Positions 53,950 to 62,203 of a stretch of 64,000 nt of DNA are shown in pieces (positions within the stretch are counted from its first letter, which is position 1; each line of letters starts with the position of its first letter). This DNA is from Streptomyces antimicrobicus (GTDB lineage Bacteria > Actinomycetota > Actinomycetes > Streptomycetales > Streptomycetaceae). The notes beneath the pieces are model-generated. The model did not search any database. It saw only the letters and a program-made list of their open reading frames with translations, and was not told where the DNA came from. Made by a program: the position numbers and the translations under genes. The stretch is taken from assembly GCF_020532625.1 (NCBI RefSeq), contig NZ_JAJAUY010000005.1, positions 1 through 64,000 of the forward strand, read 5' to 3'.

Positions 53950-55277
53950 ATGGACTGCTCCGTGGACTGCTCCGACGCGAGGGCGCGGGTCGCGGTGGTG
54001 ATCCGCTCGGCGATCTCCTCGACCTCGGCACTCGTGAGGGTCAGCGGCGGGCAGACGAGGACGGAGGCGGCCTGCTGCCGCACCATGAGCCCGTGCTCCT
54101 GGCAGCTGACGACGAGGGCGGCCGCGGTGGCCATGTCGGCCGTCTCGACGACGCCGACGAGGCCGAGGCCGCGGGTGTCCACGACGCCGGGGAGGGTACG
54201 GAGCGGCTCGATCAGCTTGAGGAGTTCGCGGCCCCGCTCCTCGGCGTTCTCCACGAGGCGCTCGCGCTCCATGACGCCGAGGGTGGCGATCGCGACCGCG
54301 CAGGCGGTGGCGTGGCCGGCGGTGGTGTGGCCGTACCGCAGGCCGCCGATGATCTCGTCGTCGGCGAAGGCCGCGTAGATGTCCTGGCGTGCCGTCACCG
54401 CGGAGATGGGGGCGTAGCCGCCGCCCAGGCCCTTGCTCGACACGAGGATGTCCGGTGCGGCGCCCTCGTGCTGGAAGGCGAACATCTTCCCCGTGCGGCC
54501 GTAGCCGGTGAAGATCTCGTCGAAGATCAGCAGGGCGCCGGCGTCGTCGCACAGCGCGCGGAGCTCGGTGAGGAATCCCGGCGGCAGCACGATGCCTCCG
54601 CCGACGTTCAGGAACGGCTCGACGACCACCGCGAGGGGGGCGTCGCCGTCGGCGAGGGCCTCGGCGAAGGCGGCCGCGAGCACCTTGGCGGCCTCGGGGG
54701 TGCGCAGTTCCGCCGCGGGCAGCGGCAGCGTGACCCGGGTGACCTCGATCGGCTGCTGAAACGGGTGGCCGGTCGGCACGAGTCCGCTGAGCGTCCGGGT
54801 GAGGACCGTGGAGCCGTGGTAGCCCTGCGCGAAGGTGATGACGCGGTTGCGGGGGTCGCCGGTGATCCGCCGGTAGCAGGAGGCGATCATCAGGGCGGCC
54901 TCGATGCCCTCCGAGCCGCTGTTGAGCAGCAGGGTGCGCGAGAGGCTCTCGGGCAGGTACCCGGCGAGGACCTCGGCGAGACGGCCGGCGACCGGGTGGT
55001 TGGTCGCGGACATGTCGACGCCGTGGAGGGTGCGGAGCTGCTCGGTGGCGGCGGCGATGACGTCCTCGTTGCCGTAGCCCACCGTGGAGTTCAGGGAGGA
55101 GGCGTCGATGTACTCGCGTCCCGCGGCGTCCCAGACGCGCGAGCCCTCGCCCCGGACGATCATCAGCCGGTCGCGCTCGACCTCGTTGCGCGACCACGGG
55201 TGCCACACGTACTTCGAGTCGCGGACGCGCGCCGCGTCGTTCTCGGTGGCGTCGGTGTGTCCGATGGTCTGGCTCAT
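53946..55277 (-). CDS. Class III aminotransferase (LipO-like candidate)
   Basis: A 443-aa PLP enzyme with NSGSEGIEAAL (phosphate site), FDEIFTGYGRTGKMFA (the Asp that binds PLP nitrogen), and the Schiff-base Lys in SSKGLGGGY. ATG 55277 overlaps the thioesterase stop by 4 bases. Class III enzymes transfer amino groups to aldehydes or ketones at terminal positions. LipO, which aminates uridine-5'-aldehyde, is of this class, and the two downstream coupled genes fit that pathway. Making a diamino acid for the neighbouring A-T enzyme is the alternative. Confidence 0.93.
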   Translation of the reverse strand: MSQTIGHTDATENDAARVRDSKYVWHPWSRNEVERDRLMIVRGEGSRVWDAAGREYIDASSLNSTVGYGNEDVIAAATEQLRTLHGVDMSATNHPVAGRLAEVLAGYLPESLSRTLLLNSGSEGIEAALMIASCYRRITGDPRNRVITFAQGYHGSTVLTRTLSGLVPTGHPFQQPIEVTRVTLPLPAAELRTPEAAKVLAAAFAEALADGDAPLAVVVEPFLNVGGGIVLPPGFLTELRALCDDAGALLIFDEIFTGYGRTGKMFAFQHEGAAPDILVSSKGLGGGYAPISAVTARQDIYAAFADDEIIGGLRYGHTTAGHATACAVAIATLGVMERERLVENAEERGRELLKLIEPLRTLPGVVDTRGLGLVGVVETADMATAAALVVSCQEHGLMVRQQAASVLVCPPLTLTSAEVEEIAERITTATRALASEQSTEQSI

Positions 55278-56014
55278 GCGTCCTGTCCTTCGCCGTGACC
55301 GCCCAAGGTGGCCGCGATGATCTCGTGGGGGGGTGACTCGGAGAGGTAGAAGTGGTCGCCCGCGACGATGTGCTCGACGAAGCCCTCGGGGGCGATCTTC
55401 GCCCATGGACGGATGTCGGCGTCGTCGTCGGCATCGCCGACGACGCAGGTCACGGGGCAGCGCAGCAGTGGTTCTTCGCTCATGCGGTACGCGTGGAACA
55501 GCTTGCCGTCGCCCAGGGTGTAGGGAAGGACGAGGTCCTGGAAGTCGGGGTCCTTCGCGAGCTCAGGGTCGGTGCCGCCGAGTCGGACGAGCTGCTCGAC
55601 CAGTTCCGCCGGGTCCTCCGACGGCGGCGGCAGCGGGCCGGGCAGCGGGCCGTTGCGCGAACCGGAGGCGAACAGGTGCGCCACGCGGATGCCGACCGCT
55701 TCCAGGGCCCGGGCCGTCTCGAGTGCGACGGCGGCGCCCATGCTGTGGCCGAAGAGGGCCAGCGGCTTGTCGGCCAGCGGGGCGATCGCGTCGGCGATCT
55801 CGCGGGCCATCTCGACCAGGTCCTCGGCGAGCGGGTCGTCGAAGCGGTGCGCCCTGCCGGGGTAGGCGACGGCGTGCACCTCGGCCTGCGGGAGCAGCGC
55901 GCCCCAGCCGGCGTAGAAGGACGCCGATCCGCCGGCGTGCGGCAGACAGATCAGTCGGACGGCGGCCTCCGGCCGGGGCGTCACGCACCGGAGCCAGTCC
56001 TGCGTGACGGTCAT
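55274..56014 (-). CDS. Type II thioesterase
   Basis: A 246-aa alpha/beta hydrolase of the external thioesterase family: CLPHAGGSASFY near the start, Ser91 in GHSMG, an acidic loop (VGDADDDAD) and the catalytic His in AGDHFYL. It removes wrong or stalled acyl groups from carrier domains. ATG 56014 overlaps the A-T gene stop by 4 bases. It is the only thioesterase seen in the window, so it might also take part in product release. Confidence 0.93.
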   Translation of the reverse strand: MTVTQDWLRCVTPRPEAAVRLICLPHAGGSASFYAGWGALLPQAEVHAVAYPGRAHRFDDPLAEDLVEMAREIADAIAPLADKPLALFGHSMGAAVALETARALEAVGIRVAHLFASGSRNGPLPGPLPPPSEDPAELVEQLVRLGGTDPELAKDPDFQDLVLPYTLGDGKLFHAYRMSEEPLLRCPVTCVVGDADDDADIRPWAKIAPEGFVEHIVAGDHFYLSESPPHEIIAATLGGHGEGQDA

Positions 56015-57867
56015 ATGCGGTCTCCCTCCGACCGTACCCGGCGCCGCGCCTGCCGCCGGACGCGGTCACCACGGTCAGTCATTGCGGTGTCGCCCCCCTC
56101 CAGGAGGACCTTTGCCTGCGCGGTGGCCGTCGTGTGCCGGAAAAGGGACACGACGGTTGCGTGTCGTCCCGTATGGCGTTCGAGCGCGCCCTGCAACTTC
56201 ATGAGGGTCAGCGAACTGCCGCCGAGATCGAAGAAATTGACGTCCGGAGGAACGGTCTCGACGCCGAGGACCTCCCGCCAGGCCGCGATGACCCGCTCGG
56301 TCAGGTCCTCGCAATTCTGCCGTTCCTCATTGGCCTTCTCGTTCTCCTTCGCCCCGGTTTCCCGGACGCTCCGTTCCAGGAGCGCCAGGTCGACCTTTCC
56401 GTTGGTCGTGACGGGGAAGTCCGCGTGAAGGTGAATGCGGTCGGGCCGGTACTCGGCGGGCGAGACCTCCGCGGCGGCCTTGCGCACGGCCGCCTCGTCG
56501 GCGCCCTCCTCCAGCCGCAGATGTGCGACGAGCGTGACGCGTTCGGCGTCGGTGAGGACCGCGGCGTCCGCGACGCCGTCGACGGCGCGCAGAACCAGTT
56601 CCACGGCTTCGAGCTGCAAACGCTGGCCGCGCAGTTTCACCTGGCGGTCGACGCGGCCGAGGAACTCCAGTTCGCCGCTCTCGTTCCGGCGCACCAGGTC
56701 GCCTGTGCGGTAAAGGCGTTCATTCGGTCCGCCCCACGGGTCCGCGAGGAAGGCGGCTTCGGTGGCGGCCGGGCGGTTGAGGTATCCGCGCGCCACTCCG
56801 GGACCGGCGACGCACAACTCTCCGGGCTCGCCTTCGGCAACCGGCTTCTGCTGCTTGTCGAGCACGTACAACCGGGTACCGGGGACGGCCTGTCCGATCG
56901 TCGAAGGGGCGGGCTCCGTGTACCGGCGGAAGGAGGCCCAGACCGTGGCCTCGCTCGGTCCGTATTCGTTCACCAACTCCGCGCCGGGAACGGCCTCGAA
57001 GTGCCGCTGAATCAGCGAATCGTCCAACGCTTCGCCGGCCACGGTGACCGACCGCAGGGATGCAAGATTCCCCTGCCCGGAGGCCGCGGAGTCGATGACC
57101 ATGCGGTACATCGCGGGAATCATCAGCGTATGCGTGACATCGAATCGGCCGATGAGGGCAGCCAGTTCGGCCGGGTCGCGACGCTGCTGATCGGATGCGA
57201 CGACCAGGCATCCACCGGAGGTCAGGGTGCCCCAGATGCCCGCCACCGACGAATCGAAGGCGAGGGGCGACACCAGAAGGAAACGGTCGATGCCCGGATA
57301 CACCGATCGGCGGGCCGCCGTGGAGTAGGCGAGCTGGCCGTGGCCGACCAGGACGCCCTTGGGCTCACCGGTACTGCCGGAGGTATAGACGACGTATGCC
57401 GCACCCTCGGGATCGGGACTCTTCCATTCCGGCTGTCGCCGGTTCGCCACCGCCATGGATTCCGATACGACCGGCACCCCGGCATTCGCCGAATACGGCA
57501 GCGCCTCCCCCATATCGGACAAGACGGCCACGGCCCCGGAATCCTCGACGATCGCGCGGATGCGCGCCTCGGGCTGCGAGGCGTCGACCGGAACGTATGC
57601 CGCACCGGCGGCCATGACGGCGACCACCGACACAATCATCGACAGCGTCGGCGGTTGCACCACGACGACACGGTCGCCGGGTCCCACTCCTATGGCGGTC
57701 AGTTCTGCTGCGAGCGTTCCGGAGCGCTCAAGCAGCTCCTCATAAGTAAGTTGCCCCGATTCACCCACGACGGCGGAAGAAGCCGGATTCCGTACGGCTA
57801 CCGCCCTCAAGGTGTCGAGAACCGAGTCTGCGCTGGCGCAGCCCTCGGGAAGCCTGCTGTCGGCCAT
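56011..57867 (-). CDS. NRPS didomain, adenylation - carrier (A-T)
   Basis: A 618-aa loading didomain. The A domain (about 15-510) has VYTSGSTGEPKG (A3), the amino-group-binding Asp in LAFDSSVAG, NEYGPSEATV (A5) and the Lys in TTNGKVDL. My hand alignment gives pocket residues D-S-A-M-T-A-E-V-W-K, without a confident substrate. The T domain (about 535-605) has LGGSSL. There is no C domain, so the free C domain at the end of the same operon is its probable partner. ATG 57867 follows GGGGGTG. It heads the coupled eight-gene operon. Confidence 0.95.
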   Translation of the reverse strand: MADSRLPEGCASADSVLDTLRAVAVRNPASSAVVGESGQLTYEELLERSGTLAAELTAIGVGPGDRVVVVQPPTLSMIVSVVAVMAAGAAYVPVDASQPEARIRAIVEDSGAVAVLSDMGEALPYSANAGVPVVSESMAVANRRQPEWKSPDPEGAAYVVYTSGSTGEPKGVLVGHGQLAYSTAARRSVYPGIDRFLLVSPLAFDSSVAGIWGTLTSGGCLVVASDQQRRDPAELAALIGRFDVTHTLMIPAMYRMVIDSAASGQGNLASLRSVTVAGEALDDSLIQRHFEAVPGAELVNEYGPSEATVWASFRRYTEPAPSTIGQAVPGTRLYVLDKQQKPVAEGEPGELCVAGPGVARGYLNRPAATEAAFLADPWGGPNERLYRTGDLVRRNESGELEFLGRVDRQVKLRGQRLQLEAVELVLRAVDGVADAAVLTDAERVTLVAHLRLEEGADEAAVRKAAAEVSPAEYRPDRIHLHADFPVTTNGKVDLALLERSVRETGAKENEKANEERQNCEDLTERVIAAWREVLGVETVPPDVNFFDLGGSSLTLMKLQGALERHTGRHATVVSLFRHTTATAQAKVLLEGGDTAMTDRGDRVRRQARRRVRSEGDRI

Positions 57868-58044
57868 GGTGGTCACACCCCCGTTACGATCCACACTGCC
57901 AATCCAGATCGTAGCGCGCAAGATCCAGAGGGCATAGCTACGATCTGCTCGATCTGAAACTGGTTGAACACACAGTTCTTGACGACGCGTCAGCAATCAG
58001 AAGAAGGATGCACGGCCGCCCGTGAGGGCACGAACGAACGCGCC
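57868..58044 (-). promoter_or_regulatory. Promoter region with 11-bp inverted repeat and third half-site
   Basis: CAGATCGTAGC (57905-57915) and GCTACGATCTG (57937-57947) form an 11-bp perfect inverted repeat with 21 bases between. A third near-copy, GTTACGATCC (57883-57892), lies closer to the A-T gene start. The spacing of half-sites resembles a multi-site operator. The region is more AT-rich than the coding DNA. Confidence 0.5.
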
Positions 58045-58203
58045 TCAGCGTACTGTTCGAGGTCAAGGACTACCCTGAAGCCGCAGGTTCCGCCACCAGC
58101 GGCAGTCTCAACACCACGTGCTCATGCGATACTTCAAAGCCTCACGCAGGTCGGCTACCTTCTCACCGAGCGAACGCAGCGCGGTTTCCCGCCCAGTTGA
58201 GCG
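58045..58203 (+). pseudogene. Possible remnant of an IclR-type regulator
   Basis: Bases 58105-58200 translate to RAHAILQSLTQVGYLLTERT and a short tail, closely resembling the recognition-helix region of IclR-family HTH domains (x-HAIL-x-x-LT-x-x-GYL). About 20 codons upstream another frame reads LFEVKDYPEAAG, like the first helix of the same domain. A frameshift and a stop separate them and no effector domain follows, so this would be a broken gene. The match is by eye and short. Confidence 0.35.
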
Positions 58204-58333
58204 GACCGGAACCGTTGGCGGAATCGACCGGTCCAAGTCGGCGCCCAAGTTGCAGGTTTGACATGACTCCTGCCAAGGATCTGCCGTTCACCTACGTCCA
58301 ACAACTATGTCTCAAATGCTACTTGGGGGAAGC

Positions 58334-60283
58334 ATGGAGATCGGCAAGGTGCTGCCCTACGGATCGTGGCCGTCACCGGTCACCCCGAGGGGCGTCGCGG
58401 CCGCCTCGGCCTCGCTCGGCGACGGCGCCCAGTACGTCCTGGGCCGGCCGTGGTGGGCCGAGAGCCGCCCCGACGAGGGCGGCCGGGTGACGGTCTGCCG
58501 CCAGTCGCCCGACGGCAGCACCCAGGAACTGCTCGCCGCGCCGTGGGACGCCCGTTCCCGTGTCCACGAATACGGCGGCGGCGCGTGGACGGCGGTCGGC
58601 GAGACGCTGGTCTTCGTCCAGTACGACGACCAGCGGCTCTACCGCCTCACTCCGGGCGGATCGCCGGAACCGATCACGGCGGCCGTCGACCCGGCTCTCT
58701 CGGTGCGTTTCGGCGACCTGTCCGCGAGCCATGACGGATCTCACGTCATCTGCGTGCGGGAGACGCTCACGGCGCAGGACGTGGTCCGCGACATCGTGTC
58801 CGTACCGGTCGACGGCGACGTCGGTGACTCCCGAAAGGTCGAGCGCCTGGCCGGCGGCTCCCGGTTCGTCGCCTTCCCGCGTCAGTCGCCCGACGGCTCC
58901 CGGCTCGCGTGGATCTCCTGGGAACATCCGCAGATGCCCTGGGACGGGACGGAGTTGCGGATATCCGAGCGGGACGAGCACGGCGGGTACGGCGCTGCGC
59001 GCGTCGTCCTCGGCTCGACGACGGAGTCGGTTCTCCAGCCGGAATGGCTGGACGACGGATCGCTCGTCGTGATCAGCGACCGGTCCGGTTGGTGGAACCT
59101 CTACCGGCTCACCCTCGGATCCGACGGCCCCGAAGCCCTGCACCCCGGCGAGCACGAGGTCGGCGGCCCCCTCTGGAAGCTCCGCCCCCGCTGGTACGGC
59201 GTGCTTCCCGGCAACCGCCTCCTCGCCGTCCGCACCCGGGGCGTCGACACCCTCTGCCTCGTCGACCTCGCCACAGGCGCCGTCCGCGACCTCGACCTGC
59301 CCGGTCTGGAGACCGTGGCCCTGGTCGACGTCGAGGCCGAAGGCAGGCGCGCCCTGATCGTCGGCGGCGGCGCCCGCGAGCCCCGGGGACTGCGCCAGGT
59401 GGACCTGGAGACCGGCGCGGTCACCCCGGTGCGGCTGCTCACCGAGGGCTTCCCGTCCGCCGCGTACCTCTCCCCCGCCCGGCCGAGGACCTTCGTCGAC
59501 GAGCAGGGCCGCGAGGTCCACGCCATCGTCTACGCGCCTCACCACCCGACGGTCCAGGGCCCGGCCGACGAGCAGCCCCCGTACGTCGTGATGGCGCACG
59601 GCGGTCCGACGGCCCGGTCCACGGTCCTGGGCACCGCGAGCATCGCGTTCTGGACCAGCCGGGGCGTCGGCGTGCTCGACGTGAACTACGGCGGCTCCAC
59701 CGGATACGGCCGTGAGTACCGCGAGAGACTGCGGGACATGTGGGGTGTCGTCGACGTGGCCGACACCGCGCTCGCGGCCCGCCGTCTGGCCGAAGCCGGA
59801 GAGGCGGACGGAAGGCGCCTGGCTGTGCAGGGCCACAGCGCGGGCGGCTGGACCGTCCTCGCCTCCCTCGCCACGACCGACGTCTTCGCGGCGGGGATCT
59901 CCTCCTGCGGAGTCACCGACGCCCGGCTGATGGCCGAGCACACGCACGACTTCGAATCGCGCTACCTCGACGGCCTCATCGGCCCCCTCCCGGAGACCGA
60001 CAAGCTGTACGAGGAGCGCTCGCCGCTCGCCCACGTGGCCGGCGTGACCGCGCCCGTCCTCCTGCTCCAGGGGCTCGACGACCCGATCGTGCCCACCCCG
60101 CTCGCCGAGGCCTTCCGGGCCGAGCTCGAACGCCACGGCGTGCCCCACCAGTACGTCGCGTTCGCGGGCGAGGGCCACGGGTTCCGCCGCGCCGACACGG
60201 TGGCCCGATGCCTCGAACTGTCGCTGGACTTCCTGGGGGACGCGCTCGGTTTCGTCCCCGCGCCCGCCGGAGGCCCCGCCTGA
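58334..60283 (+). CDS. S9-family (prolyl oligopeptidase-like) peptidase
   Basis: A 649-aa serine peptidase without signal peptide. The N-terminal two thirds form a TolB-like beta-propeller (SPDGSRLAWISW, VISDRSGWWNLY). The C-terminal alpha/beta hydrolase has Ser502 in GHSAGGW, Asp in LQGLDDP and His in GEGHGF. The ATG at 58334 follows GGGGGAAG. S9 acylaminoacyl or dipeptidyl peptidases in clusters either inactivate the product for self-protection or trim a pre-product. It is the first gene of the plus-strand run with free T, A and C proteins. Confidence 0.92.
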   Translation: MEIGKVLPYGSWPSPVTPRGVAAASASLGDGAQYVLGRPWWAESRPDEGGRVTVCRQSPDGSTQELLAAPWDARSRVHEYGGGAWTAVGETLVFVQYDDQRLYRLTPGGSPEPITAAVDPALSVRFGDLSASHDGSHVICVRETLTAQDVVRDIVSVPVDGDVGDSRKVERLAGGSRFVAFPRQSPDGSRLAWISWEHPQMPWDGTELRISERDEHGGYGAARVVLGSTTESVLQPEWLDDGSLVVISDRSGWWNLYRLTLGSDGPEALHPGEHEVGGPLWKLRPRWYGVLPGNRLLAVRTRGVDTLCLVDLATGAVRDLDLPGLETVALVDVEAEGRRALIVGGGAREPRGLRQVDLETGAVTPVRLLTEGFPSAAYLSPARPRTFVDEQGREVHAIVYAPHHPTVQGPADEQPPYVVMAHGGPTARSTVLGTASIAFWTSRGVGVLDVNYGGSTGYGREYRERLRDMWGVVDVADTALAARRLAEAGEADGRRLAVQGHSAGGWTVLASLATTDVFAAGISSCGVTDARLMAEHTHDFESRYLDGLIGPLPETDKLYEERSPLAHVAGVTAPVLLLQGLDDPIVPTPLAEAFRAELERHGVPHQYVAFAGEGHGFRRADTVARCLELSLDFLGDALGFVPAPAGGPA

Positions 60284-60393
60284 TCACCGTACCGCCCGGG
60301 GCGAGCCACGAGCGCTCCGCTCCGGGACCGGACGGTAGTACGCCCGCCGCCCGGCCTTCCGCCGCGGCGGCACGACGAGAAGAGGAAAAGACC

Positions 60394-60687
60394 ATGCCCG
60401 ACCTCCGCGAAGAACTGACCGACGCCCCCTACACGCCCCCCACCGACCCGCTGGAGAAGCAGGTCGCGGAGATCATCGCCTCGGTGCTCGGCATCGACAA
60501 GGTGGGGCGCGAGGACAGCTTCTACGACCTCGGCGGCGGATCGATGCAGGCGATCCGGATCTGCGCGCGTACGGAGCAGGAGACCGGCCTGACCGTCGAC
60601 CCCCTCACGCTCCTCGAGAACGACCGGCTGGTCGATTTCGTCGCGGAGCTGCGCGGCGCCAACTCTGCGGCCGCTACGGAGAGCTGA
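60394..60687 (+). CDS. Free-standing peptidyl carrier protein
   Basis: A 97-aa carrier protein with the phosphopantetheine attachment Ser in YDLGGGSMQAI. ATG 60394 follows an AGAGGAAAAG purine-rich site. The start of the next gene (free A domain) is 4 bases away, so this carrier is very probably loaded by it. No gene is seen in the 110 bases after the peptidase gene. Confidence 0.93.
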   Translation: MPDLREELTDAPYTPPTDPLEKQVAEIIASVLGIDKVGREDSFYDLGGGSMQAIRICARTEQETGLTVDPLTLLENDRLVDFVAELRGANSAAATES

Positions 60688-60691
60688 CGCG

Positions 60692-62203
60692 ATGTCGACG
60701 CGACTCCCCCTTCATCTGGCCGTCCGACGTATCGCCTCGGCGAACCCCGACGCCATCGCACTGGTCCACGACACCGAGCGCGTCTCGTACCGCACGCTCG
60801 CCGAGGCGGGCGACAACTACGCCCGTCTGCTGTCCTCTTGGGGCGTCCAGCAGGGTGACATCGTCGCGTTGATGCTCCCCCGGTCGGCCCAGCTGGTGGC
60901 CGTGCAGCTCGGCGTGCTCGCGTGCGGGGCCGCGTACACCGGAATCGATCCCCGGTGGCCGGTCTCGCGAGTCTCCTCGATCCTCGACCAGCTCGACGCC
61001 CCGGTCGTGGTGGGCCGCACGCCCGGCGACATCGAGGGCCGCCCCGTCCGGGTCATCGCCCCGGAGTCCGTCGTGTCCGCCGCCGCGGACCCGGCCCCGT
61101 ACAACTCGCCCGAGGTGTCGCTCGACGACGCCGCGACGGTCTTCTTCACCTCCGGCACCACCGGCGTCTCGAAGGGCGTCGTCACGACGCACCGGGCGGT
61201 CACCCGGATGTTCGGGACGGCCGGCCTCGACGGCTTCGGGCCCGGTCACGTGACCCCGCAGGCGGCGCCGCTGCCGTGGGACATGTACGCCTTCGAGCTC
61301 TGGGGCCAGCTCTCCACCGGCGGCACCAGTGTGATCGTCGGCGAGGACCACCTCATGCCCCGCCGCCTGCGGGCGCTGATCGCGGACGAGGGGGTCGACA
61401 CGCTGTGGCTGACGACCTCCCTGTTCAACCTCTTCGTCGACGAGGACGTCGAGTGCTTCGCGGGCCTGAAGCAGCTCTACGTCGGCGGGGAGAAGCAGTC
61501 GCCCGCGCACGTGGGCCGCTACCTCGAGCGCTTCGCCGACGTCCCGATCTGGAACGGGTACGGGCCGGCGGAGAACTGCATGCTGACGACGCTGCACCGG
61601 ATGGGCCCGGCCGACCTGTCGGTGCCGGGCGGCATCCCGCTCGGGCGGATCGTGCCCGGCACGGACGTCGTCGTGGTCCGGGACGACGGCAGCCCCGCGC
61701 CCGCCAAGGAGACCGGCGAGATCCTCGTCACCGGTGACGGGCTGGCGCTCGGGTACGTCAACGACCCCGTCCTGACCGGGACGAAGTTCATCGAGATCGA
61801 GGTCGACGGCGGGACCCGGCGCGCGTACCGCACCGGCGACATGGGCCTGTTCGACTCGGAGGGAGTGCTGCACTACCGCGACCGCATCGACCGCCAGATC
61901 AAGCTGAACGGCAACCGGCTCGAACTCGGCGACATCGAGAGCGCAGCCCGGCGCGTCGAGGCCGTCCGCAATTGCGCGGCGGTGGCGGTCAGGGACGACA
62001 ACGGCCAGGTCCAGCACATCGCGCTGTACTACAGCACCGACGCGGACCACGCCGGCCTCACCCCGCGCGAGCTGCGGAAGCAGCTGGCGACGATGCTGCC
62101 CGCGTACGCGATCCCGACCGCGATGGAGCGCCTCGACGCCCTGCCGATCAGCGCGAACGGCAAGGTCGACCTGCGGGCCCTGGGCGAGCGGGGCCGCCGG
62201 TGA
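60692..62203 (+). CDS. Free-standing adenylation domain
   Basis: A 503-aa amino-acid-activating enzyme with A3 FFTSGTTGVSKG, the Asp of the pocket in PWDMYAFELWG, A5 NGYGPAENC and the Lys in SANGKVDL. Hand-aligned pocket residues are about D-M-F-L-L-V-G-M-L-K. The region around the pocket (WDxxxxELWGxLxxGGTSVI and WLTxSxFNxxVDED) is strikingly like that of the A-T-C enzyme at 33760-36918 and unlike the A-T enzyme, so the two may activate related substrates. It should load the carrier encoded 4 bases upstream. Its stop overlaps the next start (GTGA). Confidence 0.94.
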   Translation: MSTRLPLHLAVRRIASANPDAIALVHDTERVSYRTLAEAGDNYARLLSSWGVQQGDIVALMLPRSAQLVAVQLGVLACGAAYTGIDPRWPVSRVSSILDQLDAPVVVGRTPGDIEGRPVRVIAPESVVSAAADPAPYNSPEVSLDDAATVFFTSGTTGVSKGVVTTHRAVTRMFGTAGLDGFGPGHVTPQAAPLPWDMYAFELWGQLSTGGTSVIVGEDHLMPRRLRALIADEGVDTLWLTTSLFNLFVDEDVECFAGLKQLYVGGEKQSPAHVGRYLERFADVPIWNGYGPAENCMLTTLHRMGPADLSVPGGIPLGRIVPGTDVVVVRDDGSPAPAKETGEILVTGDGLALGYVNDPVLTGTKFIEIEVDGGTRRAYRTGDMGLFDSEGVLHYRDRIDRQIKLNGNRLELGDIESAARRVEAVRNCAAVAVRDDNGQVQHIALYYSTDADHAGLTPRELRKQLATMLPAYAIPTAMERLDALPISANGKVDLRALGERGRR

